A stretch of DNA of 64,000 nucleotides. Origin: Meriones unguiculatus. Taxonomy: Eukaryota > Chordata > Mammalia > Rodentia > Muridae. The notes beneath the pieces were generated by a model. It saw only the letters and a list, made by a program, of their open reading frames with translations, was not told where the DNA came from and did not search any database. The position numbers and the translations under genes are program-made. Shown here piece after piece: positions 37,211 through 51,525 of this stretch (position 1 is the stretch's first letter; each line of letters opens with the position of its first letter). The stretch is from positions 72,497,960 through 72,561,959 of the forward strand of contig NC_083362.1 in the NCBI RefSeq assembly GCF_030254825.1, given 5' to 3'.

Positions 37211-38270
37211 AAAGTGTACTAGGAGCTGGGGTGTAGGATATAAGTAAGTCTTGGCTTTCCTGAAGTCCAGAACTTAAAGCATTTCAGCTAGCATGTCTCT
37301 TTTGGATGCCGCAGCATCCAATATGTACCTTCAGCAGTACCTTCTCATTCATTCGATACAATACTTCCCTCCATGGATCACAAAAGATTTCTTGAGTGTT
37401 ACCATCTTTTTTTCCATTGTTAGAAATGCTTCATATTATGAACAGGCCAGAGCCACTAGTTCACTGACCCCCGTTTCACATGGGCAATCTGGGGTCCAGA
37501 ATAAGAGGAACTCGCTAGAATACTTCTTTAGGATTCAAATTCCCAACTCTGATCCAATCTTAGGCACTGCAAAATTCCTAGCCCTGAAAATGCACCTCTC
37601 TCTTCTTCAAAGCCAGGGGGTACTTGAAGGGCTAGGACCAAAGCTATTGGGCCCGACCGGAGAGCTCCCTCAGTCTTCCTTGGTACAGTGTATCTGGAAA
37701 TAGGATGAAACCCTGCGGTCTTCCTGAGGAGAAAAACATGACCTTGCTGAGTGCCTAGGGGGCAACCATGGGTCAGTCCAGGGCGACAGTTTCCTCGCTA
37801 CTGGTGACTCAAAGTAAATTTCTAACAATGGACCATGTTCAGCAGATGGGTCAGGAAAATGCGCAGCTGGTGGCTTTGGATTTCCATCACCAACCAGGGA
37901 ATTTATTTACTCCGGTGTATGTGATGTGTTTTAGACAATCCTTAGGAGTGTGGGGCAAAGGCTTCATTGAGGACGGAGACCATCTCGGTTCTCCGTAAAT
38001 GCCTTTTGTCACCCTGGCTCGACTCCCCCCACCACGCCACCATTCAACCAAGAGAGGGAGCATCGCAAGCATCCCAGGCTGTCCTCGAACCGATTGTTGG
38101 TCAGTCTGGTCTGGATCTTCCTGCCCCCACTTCCCAAGAGCCAGGATTACAAATTTGTTTGGAGTACTTTCTCGTCCTCTCCCAACACTGAGAGCAAAGG
38201 GTCAGCTCTTAGAGATGAGCACTTGGTACCATTTACTAAGGGCTACTGTGCCTGACATTTCCCCTGGAAT
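37211..38270. other. Intergenic unique sequence between Chrng and Eif4e2
   Basis: No repeat or gene recognised. Human has TIGD1 in this interval; I see no Tigger-transposase-like frame here. Confidence 0.35.
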
Positions 38271-38274
38271 CTAC

Positions 38275-38960
38275 GGTGAGGTAAAGCAGAGGGCCGGCTG
38301 CACAGACAGCGCTCACGCTGCGCTCAAGCGACCGCGAAAAGACCAGACCCAGACGGACTGTGCCCGTGCGGCGCAGCTACCCAGGGTCGCCCGTCAGGGA
38401 AAGCGGCCCGGCACAGGGACTGCGCGCTGACGTTCCGCTGAGCGCCTCGCCAACCGGAAGTAGCCGGGCCTTTGGCGAAAGGACCCGGTAGAGCGGAAGT
38501 CACTCCGTGAGGCAGTGGCGACAGCGGCGGCGAGAGGATGAACAACAAGTTCGACGCGTGAGTGGCGCGTGGCCGCCCCCGGGACCCCTTCCCCCAACCG
38601 TCCCCCGGGACCGCTCCCGCCGGGGCCGGGGCGCGCACTCAGCCGAGCCGCTCGCTCCCGGGCCGCCGAGGCCCGAGCCTCCCTGCGCCCGCGGGCCCGA
38701 CGGGGCCGGGAGAGCGCGGCCGAAGTCGCCGGGACCCCTGAGCCGCTGGACCCCGGCGCGGCGCGGGCCGGGGGAGGGGAGGCCGCGCCGCCCGGAAGGA
38801 GATTTTCGGACGCCCCGCCCTGGTGGGTGCGGGCTGCCGGCGGCGTGGAGGGGCGGGACCTCGGCGCTTCGGGTGCTTCCGCAGCCTTGCTGCCTTCTCT
38901 CTGAACGCGGCTTCTCTCCCGCACTCGCTCTGCGTCCTGGGAAGGTCACCTCTCCCTTCT
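38275..38960. promoter_or_regulatory. CpG island and promoter of Eif4e2
   Basis: CpG dinucleotides become dense from about 38275 and peak over 38500-38870, surrounding the first coding exon. No TATA box is evident, as expected of a housekeeping promoter. The transcription start is probably near 38450-38520. Confidence 0.8.
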
Positions 38961-41900
38961 GAACCTCGGTTTTGTCTTCTGCAAGCGGGGACGGTAACAG
39001 AGCCCGTGTCGTAGAATTGGGCAGCTGCGATGAGGTAATGGGGCAGCCGCGATGAGTACTGTGGCCTCTCAAGTACGGAATGCTTTTCATCTAATTGAGA
39101 TTCTTCCTGCTTCCTCCCCCACCCCGTTCCTGTCTTCCAACTCTTAGTGGCTGCCCACTCCTGCATTCTTTCCAAGTATCCACTCTTATCCCTAATTCCA
39201 GCATCGACAGTTGGGAAGTACGGAGAAGAAATATAAGTGTTTTTTGTTGGGGGGGGGGGAAGGATTCCCCTCCTAACCATTATATCTTTTTGCATTTAAA
39301 AATTATTTTCGTTTTCATTTACTAGCACTTAAGTTAGTATTTCACAAGAATTGTATGCTTCGAAAGATTTTAGTAATCCCTTCTTTCTCTTCTTTATAGT
39401 CTTTATAGGTCTTATTGAAAGACCTACATTTTTAGTTTTGGCGCACCAGCTGTTTGGCAGTACAAAAGTTCTCTAGTCTGAATCATTGATCTAACTCTCT
39501 AGTGGTTAGAACTCGGCCGGAAGGACCAGATCACACTCTACAATGCTTAGAGGTCCTGTGTAAATGCTGAGACCGAGGTGTGAAGGTAAAGTGGAACCAC
39601 TGATATGTGGCGAAGCTTCGGTTATTCAATGCAGTGAGTTCTGATGTGCAGAAGTCCTGGGATTGGGACTCCAGCAGGCAGGGCAGCTCTTCCACAGGTT
39701 TTCCTTGGTGGCTGAAAGAGAGCTCTGCTTCTTGAGGAAAGCTGATGTCTTCTCCATCATGCTGCTTTGCTGAGCCCAGCAGGTCTCCCATCTTATATCT
39801 AGCTCCACACCTGAGCTCTTCCAGCCTTCTCCTTATTTGAACAAGTCAAACTGCATCCCAAGAAGATAGTTTTTAGGTCATCTGTCTTGAATAAGGATAG
39901 TTACATTGGCCACTGTTTTGTTACTATGAAGAGAGCCACCCTGACCAAGGCAATTTATGATACATGTTCTTCAAGGCCACACCTCCTAATCTTTGTAATC
40001 CTTTCAAATAGTTCTACTCCTTTGTGACTGAGCATTCAAATATATGAGCCTATGGGGGCCATTCTCATTCTAACCAGCACAGGCATCTCTAGATTTTTTA
40101 AAAACTTTTTTAGGTTAGCATAGAAAGTAACATTCCATTTGACTCTTTGACACTTAGGAAGTTTGTCCTCATTATTTCCTGTTTCCCACTGTACTCCTGG
40201 GTGGTCCCTCTCTCTACCTGGTTTCTTTTCGTCTACTTGCTCCCCACTTCTGTTTTCCTATTATATTTATTATATTGCTCTCTCTTTCTCACTATCTTCT
40301 TCATAGTAACTCTGCAAAAGAGATCTTACAGGTAAGGAAAATAGGCTTTTCAAGGCTAAGCAACGCTCAGGTGTGCTCTTCAACTTTGTTCGTGAGTGTC
40401 TTTATCAACATTTTGCTGGGGTTTTAATTACTTGTGACTACTAGTTGTTATAAGTAATATCTTTTAACACCTGCCTTCTAACTTTGCAGAAAACAAATAA
40501 GCAGAAATGCTTGCTGTCATTTGAAATTAGCAATTAAAGATGATCTCCTTGTCCCTAGTTTGTTTTGTCATTTCGGATTTTCACGTGAAAAGCAGCTTGT
40601 AGTGTTGTCCCGTAGTCCCAGTCTGCACTCTTTATCACACTCCCTGAAATTTTCCAGGTCATTCCAAGTGCAGTCTCCAGTGGATGCAGTAGTGTGATCT
40701 AATGGACATAGATTAAGAGGCGTTCTAATGTCCTTTAATATGTGGGCTCTGCTTCTGTGAGTGTAATCAAAGCTCTAAAGGGTGGTCATTAGACTCACCA
40801 AGTGGCTAGGTCTCACTGCCTTTCGTGTTATTAATTTATAAAACTGTAAGAGGCCCTCTCAAGAACTACAGCTCCAACTATGGTAAACTTGGTTTTCAGG
40901 TCTTAGGTTTTTGGAGGCCAGCCTTGATTTGGTCCCTATTTTACATGGGTCCCTTTCTATAATTAGCCTTTGGCCTACTTTTTAAGTGTTTCTAAATTAC
41001 CTAATTTGAAATCATTTTGATTTTTAGAGCTCTGTTCACTAAACATGTTTGTTTTATGTTTGTGCCTGATGCTTGAGATACAGTGAGAAATTAGATCAAG
41101 TTTCTACCTGCACAGAATTAGTCTTGTCAGAGGGTGCTGGGAAGTACCTGGACAGCAGCTTGGAGAGCTAACCCATTTCCCTTAGTGTGGACATGAACTG
41201 GGCAGCTTGAGTCTGTGGGGTGCTGCTGCTCAAATCCAGCTTCAGGCTGGGAAGAACAGCTCCTGAAAAGCAGGTTGTAAACCTTTTGCCTTAGGTGTAG
41301 GTGCAGAGAGCAGGTTAGTTGCTTAACCTCTTCAAGAAGTAAAAGCAGGCCAGGTGTGGTTGTGCACGCCCTTAATCCCAGCACTCAGAGGCAGAGGCAG
41401 TTGGATTTCTGTGAGTTCAGTGCCAGCCTGTGTAGTGAGTTCCAGGACAGCCAGGGCTACACAGAGAGACCCTTCTCATAAGACCGGGGGGGGGGGAAGG
41501 GCAGGGTTCAAGGAGAGAGATAGAGAGATTGAGTCATTGGTAACGTCCTTGTTTCCCATGAAGAAGTTTCTGGGTTCCATTATCAGCATCACCAAACTAA
41601 GACAAAGTCCAGAGCATAAAGACAAAAAATGAGGTCTACTAAAGTTTCTATTTTCTGGCTTAGAAAGGAGTCCAAGATGGCCTTGGAATGTTAATAGCAT
41701 TGTTTTTTTCTCTACCTTAATTGTTTTTGTTTTCTTTTTGTTTCCTAGTAGTGACTGAAAGAAAATCACTAGGAAAAAGAAGAACAAAACGTTTTTATTG
41801 GGGCTGGTAAAAAAAATGGGAGATCCAAGGTCACTGCCCTTCTTCAACCAAAATCTAATAAAGGGACCTCAGAAGCTATAGTAGGGGTTAGGGGCTGAAA

Positions 41901-44900
41901 GGAAGACAAAAGGGTTTGAGTCCCTAGAGGATGTGCTCTACAGAGGAGAATAGTTTCGGGCGAAAGCAGTAGAAAAATCCATGAGATGTTCTTGATTATA
42001 ATATGAAAATTGGCCTTGACAGTACAACCAGGACAAGCATACATGTTTGTATTATTCAGAGCAGAAGAGGGAAAGTTGGTTTAACCTATATTGGGAGAGA
42101 GTAGGGGATGTTTCTCAGAGAAAGTGAATCCTGAAGAGCAGTAACCAGGAGTAGAGGCTGACTCCATGCTGAACATGGAAGGGGTAGGCAGAGATGGGGA
42201 AACTGTACTTAGGAGTGGACATGCAGGAGTGGAGGGTGTTTGTTGGGTACAGGCAGATTTTCCTGGGACATGCAAACAAAATTGGCCTTTGCACCAAGTT
42301 GAGGCTTTATACGTCTTACCTCCCCAGTTCCTTGGGAGAGCCACTCTGGTAGCCAGTTTGATGTTTGGTAAATGTGGGTGGTTTTTAATTCGTGGAGCTT
42401 GTGTCCAAGGGAGGCTCATTTTGAAAAGGAAACTAAGCAAGTTTAATACAAGTTTAATCAAGGGAAAGGAAGTTTTGTAAACACCGATGATGGCTCTAAT
42501 AAGCCAGATGGCTGTGTGACCACATCTCCTCTTCACTTGCCGTGCTCATCACTTCCGTTCTCCTTTCTCTGAACTACCCCTTATTTTGCTCTGAGTCCTG
42601 ATTCTTTCATTTACCCGAAAGCTGTTCCAGTGTCTAAATCATTAGTCTTTGCTCTTCTGGAGGAAATCAATGCAGAGAGAGGGATCCGTATTTTGATAAA
42701 GGTTCTGAGGCATAGGTTATTAGGCTGACTGGATTTCTTTGCTCCTATGCCTTACCTAGTTGGGTCTTGACCAGGGTGGGGAAGTCTCTATGACAGGGAA
42801 TGGCCACCTGAGTATATCCTGCAGTATGGCTACCACATGGGCAGAGCAGTACCCAAGACATAGGATGGCTTATCCATCTTACTATTTACAGGTGCATTTT
42901 ATGTGTTAGGCATTAAAAATGTGTAGACAGACAAAAAAACAAAAACCCACAACTTTCTAAATGCAAAATGCCATACACCACATTTCTTTGTTTATTTAGG
43001 ATGATGTCTGTGTACAACTGAGGTGTTTCTGGTGCCCATCTTGAAAATGCCTGTTTCCATCTTTCTGTACATACTGTCGTCAAACTCAAAAGATGATTCT
43101 GCAGAAAACGTATGGGTGAATGTTCTAATTCTAGAGTGAATGCCATTCTGTCTCTCCTTTTCTTTCTTTTTTCCATTTTCTTTTTAAAATATGTGTACAG
43201 AGGATAGAGGACAACTCAGCAGTAGTCGGTTCTCATTCTAATTTGTAGGTTCTAGGGACTGAACTCAGGTCTGCAGCCTGGCCACAAATGCCCTTATCCA
43301 ACAAGCCCACCTTAGCAGATTGAGCAAATGGTACTCTTATCTTTGTGCATTAACCTGTTTCTTTTTTGTCTGCATCTGGTGGGTCTTAGGTTTCACATTT
43401 GTCTCTGCTTATTGGACCCCATATCCATTCCTCCTTTTATTTTTCCTTTTCATTTAACCTTTATTCAGTGTCATCTTGTTTTGGGTGCCAGTGATACTAA
43501 GATGATATATGATACTGCTCTGAAGAAACTCTCTGTCTCAAAGAAAAAACAGGCAGGGAGGAATGGCACCTTGGGCTGGAGGTGAGGTGTTTACCAGTGG
43601 GAAGAGTTGCTGGGAGGAGAGGAGTATAGCACTGGACCAGATTCAATCTCTAAAGTCCTGAAAAGCACTTTGGGTTGTGTTTCACTCTAGAGGATAGGTA
43701 ATAAGAAGTTGACAGTAGAGAATCTTAAGGATGCAGGTCAAATAACGGATTCTCATTTAGAGAGTAGAGAGGAGAGATTTGTGTAAGACCCATTTATAGA
43801 TTGATAATGAATTAGATGACTGGAGAAGAATGTTGACCTAAGGGAGGACAGCTAGGAGAGAGGTGGGAAAGAGAGGACATGGCGATATATAGAGTTGGGC
43901 AAATTTTTAACTGTCTGATGTCAAAGGAATTATTTGTCCAGAAATTTCCATTAGTGTCTTGTTTTTTACAACAGAAACCACCCCTTTACCTGCTTTGTTA
44001 TGTTGCTGTTGGGAAACAAAAATCCTGCTGGAGTTCATGGGTTAGCTAATTTAATAGTTCTTATTTAATTCTGCTGGTTTAATCTCCCTTTTGCCCGTCT
44101 CACAGGTACATCTTATAGGCCTGTGATCTGAGTGACTTTGGGCTAGTTACACAGTAGTTCTGTGACCTTGTGGTTTTGGTAGGTAATAAGAATAGTTTAG
44201 TCATGGAATGACATTATGTTGCTTTCCCATGTAGCTTAAAAGATGATGATAGTGGAGACCATGATCAGAATGAAGAAAACAGCACACAGAAAGATGGTGA
44301 GAAGGAAAAAACGGAACGAGACAAGAGCCAGAGCAGCAGCAAGAGGAAGGTATGTTTTGGGTTGTAATATTCTTACCTTTGGATGGATATAAGTTTTGAT
44401 TATCTCTTGGCGTCTGTTTATCTGAAGATCGCAGATTAACTTGATTGCAGGTACTCTTTTGGAATTTCTTATTTGTTCTAAAAACAAGGTTCTGGAGGCC
44501 CTGGAGAGACGTTTTCCTTCCATGTGCTCTTGCACAAATGAACACATATACATGTATGGAAATACAAAATGATTGTGGGACTAGGAATACCACTCTGTGG
44601 GAGGGTATAAGGCCCTGGATTCAATCCCCAGCACTGAAAAAAGGGTAAAAGGTATGGAGAGGCCAAGAAAGAGGACATGGTTCACTGGCTGTGAATAAAG
44701 CCTGGTAGATGTGTGTATGAAAACGGCACAGTGAAATCCTTGGTGTGCATTTATAATTACAAGTTTTAAAAAATGGTGGAATGACTAGAATTCATTTTGG
44801 AAATTAGAACCTCCTCTTGTGAGGTCTTGGGGTACTGACTTGCTTTACAGTATCCTCATGTGAGATGGAGAAGTCTGGGTTCTCAGCTGGGACTTGCTTT

Positions 44901-45884
44901 AAAGTGTACTCAGTAATTCAAATCCTATTACTAATCCTATTCAAATACATTACTATTTTAGGCTTTTCAGTCAGTAATACACATTGAAAGTGGCTTGGGA
45001 TAGAAAGAATTTAGGGAATGAAAGATAAATGGATTAAGTTTTTCAGTATTATAGCACTATTTATCTGATAATCCTGAATACCTTCCAAACACAAGAATTT
45101 TCTACTAGTTGCTTAAGTCACAAGTGTTAGGAGGTGGTAGTGTGCACCTTTAATCCCAGAACTCAGGAGGCAGGCAGGCAGATCTCTGAGTTTGAGGCCA
45201 GCCTGGTTTATAAAGTGAGTTCCAGGGCATCTAGGACTTCACAGAGAAACCGTGTCACCAAAAAGAGAAAAAGAAAAAGGAAGTCACAAAGGTGAGGGAG
45301 CCATGTTCACTTTTGTTCGCTGAGCACGCTGTGTCAGGCAGTGCCCAAGCACTTTACTTCTGATTCATCCGTGGTTATTGTTATTTCTTCACCTTGCAGA
45401 CAGGGAGCTGAGGCACAAGCAGATTAAGTCATCTGCCAATTTTTAGTAATGAATGTTGAGGAGGCAGTACTTGGAGTGGCCATATGTTGAGATAATGCCA
45501 GTGATACTAGAAGAAAGGCAGAAAGTTGTGTTACAGTAGCTTAGAATCATCTTACCACTAAAGAATGTACTATGTGAGCAGACTCCAGCAAATTGCAGGT
45601 AATTGAAATTATGGTATTTCAGTTGTGGAGGTGATAAGGAACTATACCTTAAAAAAAACAAACCACTGTCTGTGTAGCCCTGACTAGCCAGGAACTTGGT
45701 CTGTCAACCAAAATTGCCTCAACCTCACAGATCTGCCTGCCAGGGCTGGAATTAAAGATCTGTAGGAGTGGCACTGTTAAAATGTTTATTAGGAATCAGA
45801 GAAATGCCTGCCTGATGATATGAGTTCAAACCTTGGATCCCACAGTGAGAAGGGAAGAACCAGTCCTGAAAGTTGTCCTCTGAC

Positions 45885-45921
<37 letters not shown>

Positions 45922-46310
45922 ATGGCATGCTCCCACATTCTGTCTTTTTAGTTTTTCAAAACAAAGTTTATCCAGGTATCCTTGGGTGTCCTGGGCTTGT
46001 TTTGTAGACCAGGCTGGCCTCACACCTATCCATCTCCTTCTTCCTCCCAACGTGCTAGGATTACAGGCGTGCACCACCATGCCCAACCACATTCTGTCTT
46101 TTATATAAATACATGATAATAAAATCATAATTAAAAAACAAATGCAAGGTGCTGAAGAGGTAACTTAGTAGTTAAGAGCACTTGCTGGTCTTACAGAGAA
46201 CCAGAGTTGGTTCTCAGTACTCATGCCAACTAGCTCACAAGCCCCCTTCTGGCCTCTGCAAGCACCCATATGCATACATGCACATATCCATGTATACACA
46301 CACACACAGA

Positions 46311-46342
<32 letters not shown>

Positions 46343-49300
46343 GAGTAAGGGAGGAAGAGGAGAAAGAGGGAGAGAGAAAAATCTTTTTAAAAAAAAAAAC
46401 AATACAGCAAAATGTCTGGACTCTCCGAGTTGTGACAGATGCCATGAATTAACTTGCCTTCTCTATTTCCCAGGCTGTTGTCCCTGGACCAGCAGAACAT
46501 CCCCTGCAGTACAACTACACCTTTTGGTACTCTAGGAGAACCCCCGGCCGTCCCACCAGCTCACAGAGCTATGAACAGAACATCAAGCAGATTGGCACCT
46601 TTGCCTCCGTGAGTACTTTGTTTGATGAAATATTCCTTGGTACGGCACTCCTACCTGCATTTCTGTATGTCTACCTTCCTAGTAATCTGATAAACATTCT
46701 GGTTTCCTTACTTGGCTGAGTTGCATTCCAAAGACCACATTTGTTCAATTATTAGGTTAATCATTAGCCATATTAACTTAAGTATAGGGATGGTAGCTTT
46801 GATCAGAAAGGCATAATCCAAAAATAAAAGGTTTTGGTTTGAGGTTTTTTTATTTCAGCAGATATTCATTGAGTCTATATACAAAGAGACACTTATATGT
46901 GATATCTGTCCTCATGAAATTGGGTTCTGATAAATTTGTTTTTGTGGATGCCATCAATACAGAGTGCTCAGGCTCCTTCTCACCCAGCCCACCCTCACCC
47001 TCACTCCTGGCTCTTTACTAAATTTGTAAACTTAGAGACCCTGCCTACAACTTAACACCAGTGTTGTCTTGTTCAGAAAAGGTTTTTATGTATGCCTATA
47101 TGTTCTATGTTCAGTTTCTGTGTGCAGGTCAGTTTTCTGAAAGTGGATCTTGCTGTGTAGCCCTAAGCAGTCTGGATCTTGCCACAATCCTGTCTTAAGT
47201 GCTGAGATTACAGATGTGAGCCACCACTTTATGGTGGTAGATAAGCCATCAGCTTATCCATCTCTAACACAGAAGCTACCACAGAAGTTTTTATTGTCTG
47301 CTGTGTAGGAATATTAGATTAATTTCCAAATACAGTGGCACAGCTGGTTAAACATTAAGATCAGGGAAGGAAGTGGGAAAGACATTTTCATACAGGGTTC
47401 TGTGAAATTAATTTAGAATAATTGTGATTATGTCTTACATTTTTCTCTCTTACCCAGAATAATGTAGAAAAAGAAATGTCAGTTTACTACAAGGAAACAG
47501 AGTACTTTGTGGTTTGCCGTCAATACCCTCAGCACTCACAGGACAAGAGAAAGAGCCTAAAGTCTGCTTCATAACTCATAGTGTTAAGTGGCCTGTGGTG
47601 GAGGCAGTTGGATCTGTGGGTTCGAGGCTAACAGGTATACAGAGAGAGTTCCATGACAGCCAGGGCTACAAGGAAAACCCTGTCTTATTGGAAAACCTAA
47701 GGGAAAAAAAAAAAAAAGGAATGAGGGGCCTGTGTTTACTAAATCCTTTCCAGAGAAGTAATGATAACATGAAACCTTTTTAAAAGCTAAAGTAGCAGTT
47801 CCTGTGTTTCATTTTGTTTTTAAAAGTTTCTTTTCTTAGTCAGGTGGTGAGGGCATAGGCCTTTAATTCCAGCATTTGGGAGGCAGAGGCAGTGAGACCA
47901 GCCTGGTCTACAGAGTGAGTTGGAGGCTAGCCAAGGCTACACAGAGAAACCCAGTCTCAAAAACAAACAAACAAAAGGTTTCTTTTCTTTTCTCTTCTCC
48001 TCTCCTCTCCCTCCCCTCCCCTTCCCTTCTTCCCCCTTCCCCTTCCTTCCTCTCCCCCTCCCCTCCCCTTTCCTTTCCTTCCCTTTTTAGGGACAGAGTC
48101 TTACTATGTTAGCATAGAAGTCACTATGTAGACCAGGCTGGCCTTGAACTCATCACGATCTTCCTGCCACTACATATGGCCTAGAGGTTTATCTTTTACT
48201 TTTGTTGATGTAAATGTGTATATGTGTACACATGCTTGTGGGAACCCTCGGAGGCCAGAAGAGGGCATTGGATTCCCCAGAGCTTGAGTTCTAGGTGTTT
48301 ATGAGGCTCCTGTTGTGGGTGCTGGGACTCAGACTCCAGTTATCTGGAAGCACAGCAAATGCTTTTAACCACTGAGTCCTTTCCAGCCCCAAAGGATGTT
48401 TTTTCAAAAGTTCCACTTTAAGCCAAAAATACTTTTTACTGACTTGGAGAAGAGGTGCAAAAAGGACCTCTGAGAACCATTGCAACTCCTTTTCTCATCG
48501 TAACATTTGAGGACTGTGCCTCCAGGAGTTCACCCAGCATACAGATTGTGATATTGTTTGTTCTGAGACAGGGTCTTGCTAGACCTCAGCCTGGCTTGGA
48601 ACTTGTTTCCTGGGAAATTGTAGCCATAAGCCACATTCCCAGCACTAGAATACTGCTCTTGCAGATGACCTGAGTTCAGTATGTCAAGGTAGCCCACAAC
48701 TTCCTGTAATGCCAGCTCCCTGGAATCTGGTACCTTTTGGCCTTGTGGGCATATGCACACAAGATAACACAAAATTTAAAAGTGAAATAAATGTTTAAAA
48801 ATAAAAAAAAAGACATCTTTCAGAGTTTATTGCTATTTTTATTGGTGTGTGTGTGCGAGCCCACAGAATTCAGAGGTGTGAGATTCCCCTGGAGCTGAGG
48901 TTACACGTAGTTGTAAGCCACTGCATGTGGCTGGGAACTCAGGTCCTTAGGAAGAGCAGTGTGTGTTTTTAACACTGAGATACTTCTCTAGCTCCTTAAT
49001 GTTCTTTCTTAAATTGTTTATTTTATCTCTCTTGGCTGAAGTACAGATTTGAATATTTTGCATGTAAAATCTGAAGAGACTGAACAATCAAAATGATTAT
49101 TGTCTAAAGAATTAATATGCTTTGTCCTCACTAAACCCCTCCATCCGAATTCACAGTCAGCATTGGTTTTCATTACTATCTTAGTTTTTTTGGTTGTTAA
49201 GTGGATAAACGTTTAGATTATGTATGACCAGTTAACATTCCAAGTTACTGGATGTACAGATAGGCCCAGCAGTTGTAGAGATGAGGTGTTGCGTTAAAAT

Positions 49301-51465
49301 CTTCTAGATGGCTTTAGCTGCTGCCTTTGAAGTGTGTAATATATTCCACATGTTCCGTTCTGGAGGGCAGCTAGAGAGAACAACTACTTTATGTGACAGG
49401 AGGTCAGTTTCTCTCGCTATCTAGATTTAACAGGGCCTGGATATCAGCTAGTACCTGTTTCCTGCTATGCAGTCTTGTTGAATGTGGAATTGACAGTTAC
49501 CAATAGTCTTTACTTTCTAAAGTGCCTTCCTACTGCTAGTGCCTACAGCTATCCTCTGTAGCTCAGAGGAGACAAGAATGATGAGTGTAAGTGTGTTTTG
49601 GGGTTTTGTTGTTGTTAATGTTTTTATTTGTGTGTGTGTGTGTATGTGTGTGTATGCTTTTACATACCTGCTAAGTGTCTACAGAGGCAAGAAGGAGACA
49701 TCAGATTCTCTGACATTGTAGTTACAGGCAGTTGTGAATCACCCAGTGTGAGTACATGGAACTGATCTCAGGTTTTGGGAACGGTAGCAGAACTCTTAAC
49801 CTCTGAGCCATCTAGATTTCCAGCCCCTGGAGTTTTGTTGTTTGTTTTTGAGGCAGGGTCTCATTATGTAGGCAGGATCTCACTCTGTCTGGGTGATCCC
49901 CATTCCCTACTCCTGAATACTGGAATTATAAGTATATAAACACATTTGAAAGAAAACTATAACTCTAGTTTTCTTCAGAAGTTTAAGGTAAATTAGGAAG
50001 AAACATAATGTTTCCAGCTGAGTGGAGGGATAGAAAAGCTAGTTCTAGGCCAGCCTGGACTATAGAATCAGACTCTGTCTAAACAAAAAGAAAAAAATTC
50101 GATTTGGCTCTATAAGAATATGCAGGTGAGGCCTTATGGTACCTGATATACTGCAAGATGGAAGGTTTTCAGTTGTGCAGAGAGTTACTACATGGTGAGA
50201 GAAGGTACATGTCAGTGTGGTTTGCTTTGCCTCCTCAAAGCTGTTGATGAAGGCCAGCAGTTCTCAACAATTTTTATTTTAAGATTTTATTTTTATTTTA
50301 TCTGTATTAGTGTTTGGCTGAATATGAGAGACCAAAAGATAAGCAGCGATTGTTAACACTATATAGAGTAGGCTCGGTATAGCAGTAAGTTCCCTGAGGG
50401 GAGAGCTACCTTGCAAACTGTGTTCTTTCCCCACCCACTAGAGATACAGTTGCTAGGAAACTGGACCCTCCCCCCTAGGGAGGGACACCTGGTCCTATAG
50501 CCAATCGATTCAAAATGTAGCACCTTGACCAGTAGATGCTTGCCAGGCAGGAATTGCCCCTGCCTTGGGCATGCTGGGATGGACCAGAATCTATAAATCA
50601 CCCCACTAACCTGGGCGCGGGGCGCTCAGCTCCCGCCGCTTCGGCGGTGGGTGCTGTGTAGGCCCGTGCTGCAGCTTGTAATTTTCAATAAAAAGACCCT
50701 CATGTGTTTTGCAACGGAGTCGATTCCTGGAGATCTTTTGGGGGCTCGCGAACTGGGTATAACAAATACATATCTGTGTACTTCATGCGTGCATGCCCAA
50801 AGAAATCTGAAAAAGGTATTGGATCCCCTGGGACTGTGGATCACAGATGGTTGTGAACTGCCGTGTGAGTGCTAGGAAGTGAATATGGGTCCTCTGGAAG
50901 GTCAACCTGAGTACTTGACCTGAGCCAGCTCTCCAGGACTAGAGTTTATCCTTGTGTTGAAAGTGTTACGTGTTGTGTCTTTATTTTGTTTTACTTTTTC
51001 CCACTTTGATTAAACTGTATTAGCCAGGCATAGAAATGTATGTTTATAATCCTAGCAATTTGTGGAAGCAGGAGATAGTTCAGGAGCCTAAGACCAGCCT
51101 GGGCTACAAGAGACCTTGTTTCAAACCAAATAAAAAACCTGTATGATAGATGTTTTTCTAATATGCTCTTCTTTCTACCTTGCTCCAAATGAAGTAGGTT
51201 CTCCAAAGTAGATAGCCAAGACAGGCAGTCTCCCATTTTTCTCTTCTCAGCAACACAGCTTTATATACATTCAAAGAAGAGATAAAATCCTTGTGCTCTT
51301 GACTTTTCTTTGTGCAGGTGGAGCAGTTCTGGAAGTTTTACAGCCACATGGTACGTCCTGGGGACCTGACAGGCCACAGTGACTTTCATCTCTTCAAAGA
51401 AGGAATTAAACCTATGTGGGAGGTGAGGATTGCCTCTAGCTGCTTTGGGGAAATCGATCGATCTG

Positions 51466-51525
<60 letters not shown>

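Noticed and set aside
37768..37998. Open frame starting MGQS, resembling the start of a retroviral gag
   Set aside because: Similarity ends after the first few residues; no LTR, primer-binding site or further retroviral sequence is next to it.
37211..38270. Possible Tigd1 orthologue between Chrng and Eif4e2, as in human
   Set aside because: No long transposase-like frame or recognisable peptide; the stretch is short open frames only.
39531..39808. Minus-strand open frame in Eif4e2 intron 1
   Set aside because: No recognisable domain, no splice context, length within chance expectation.
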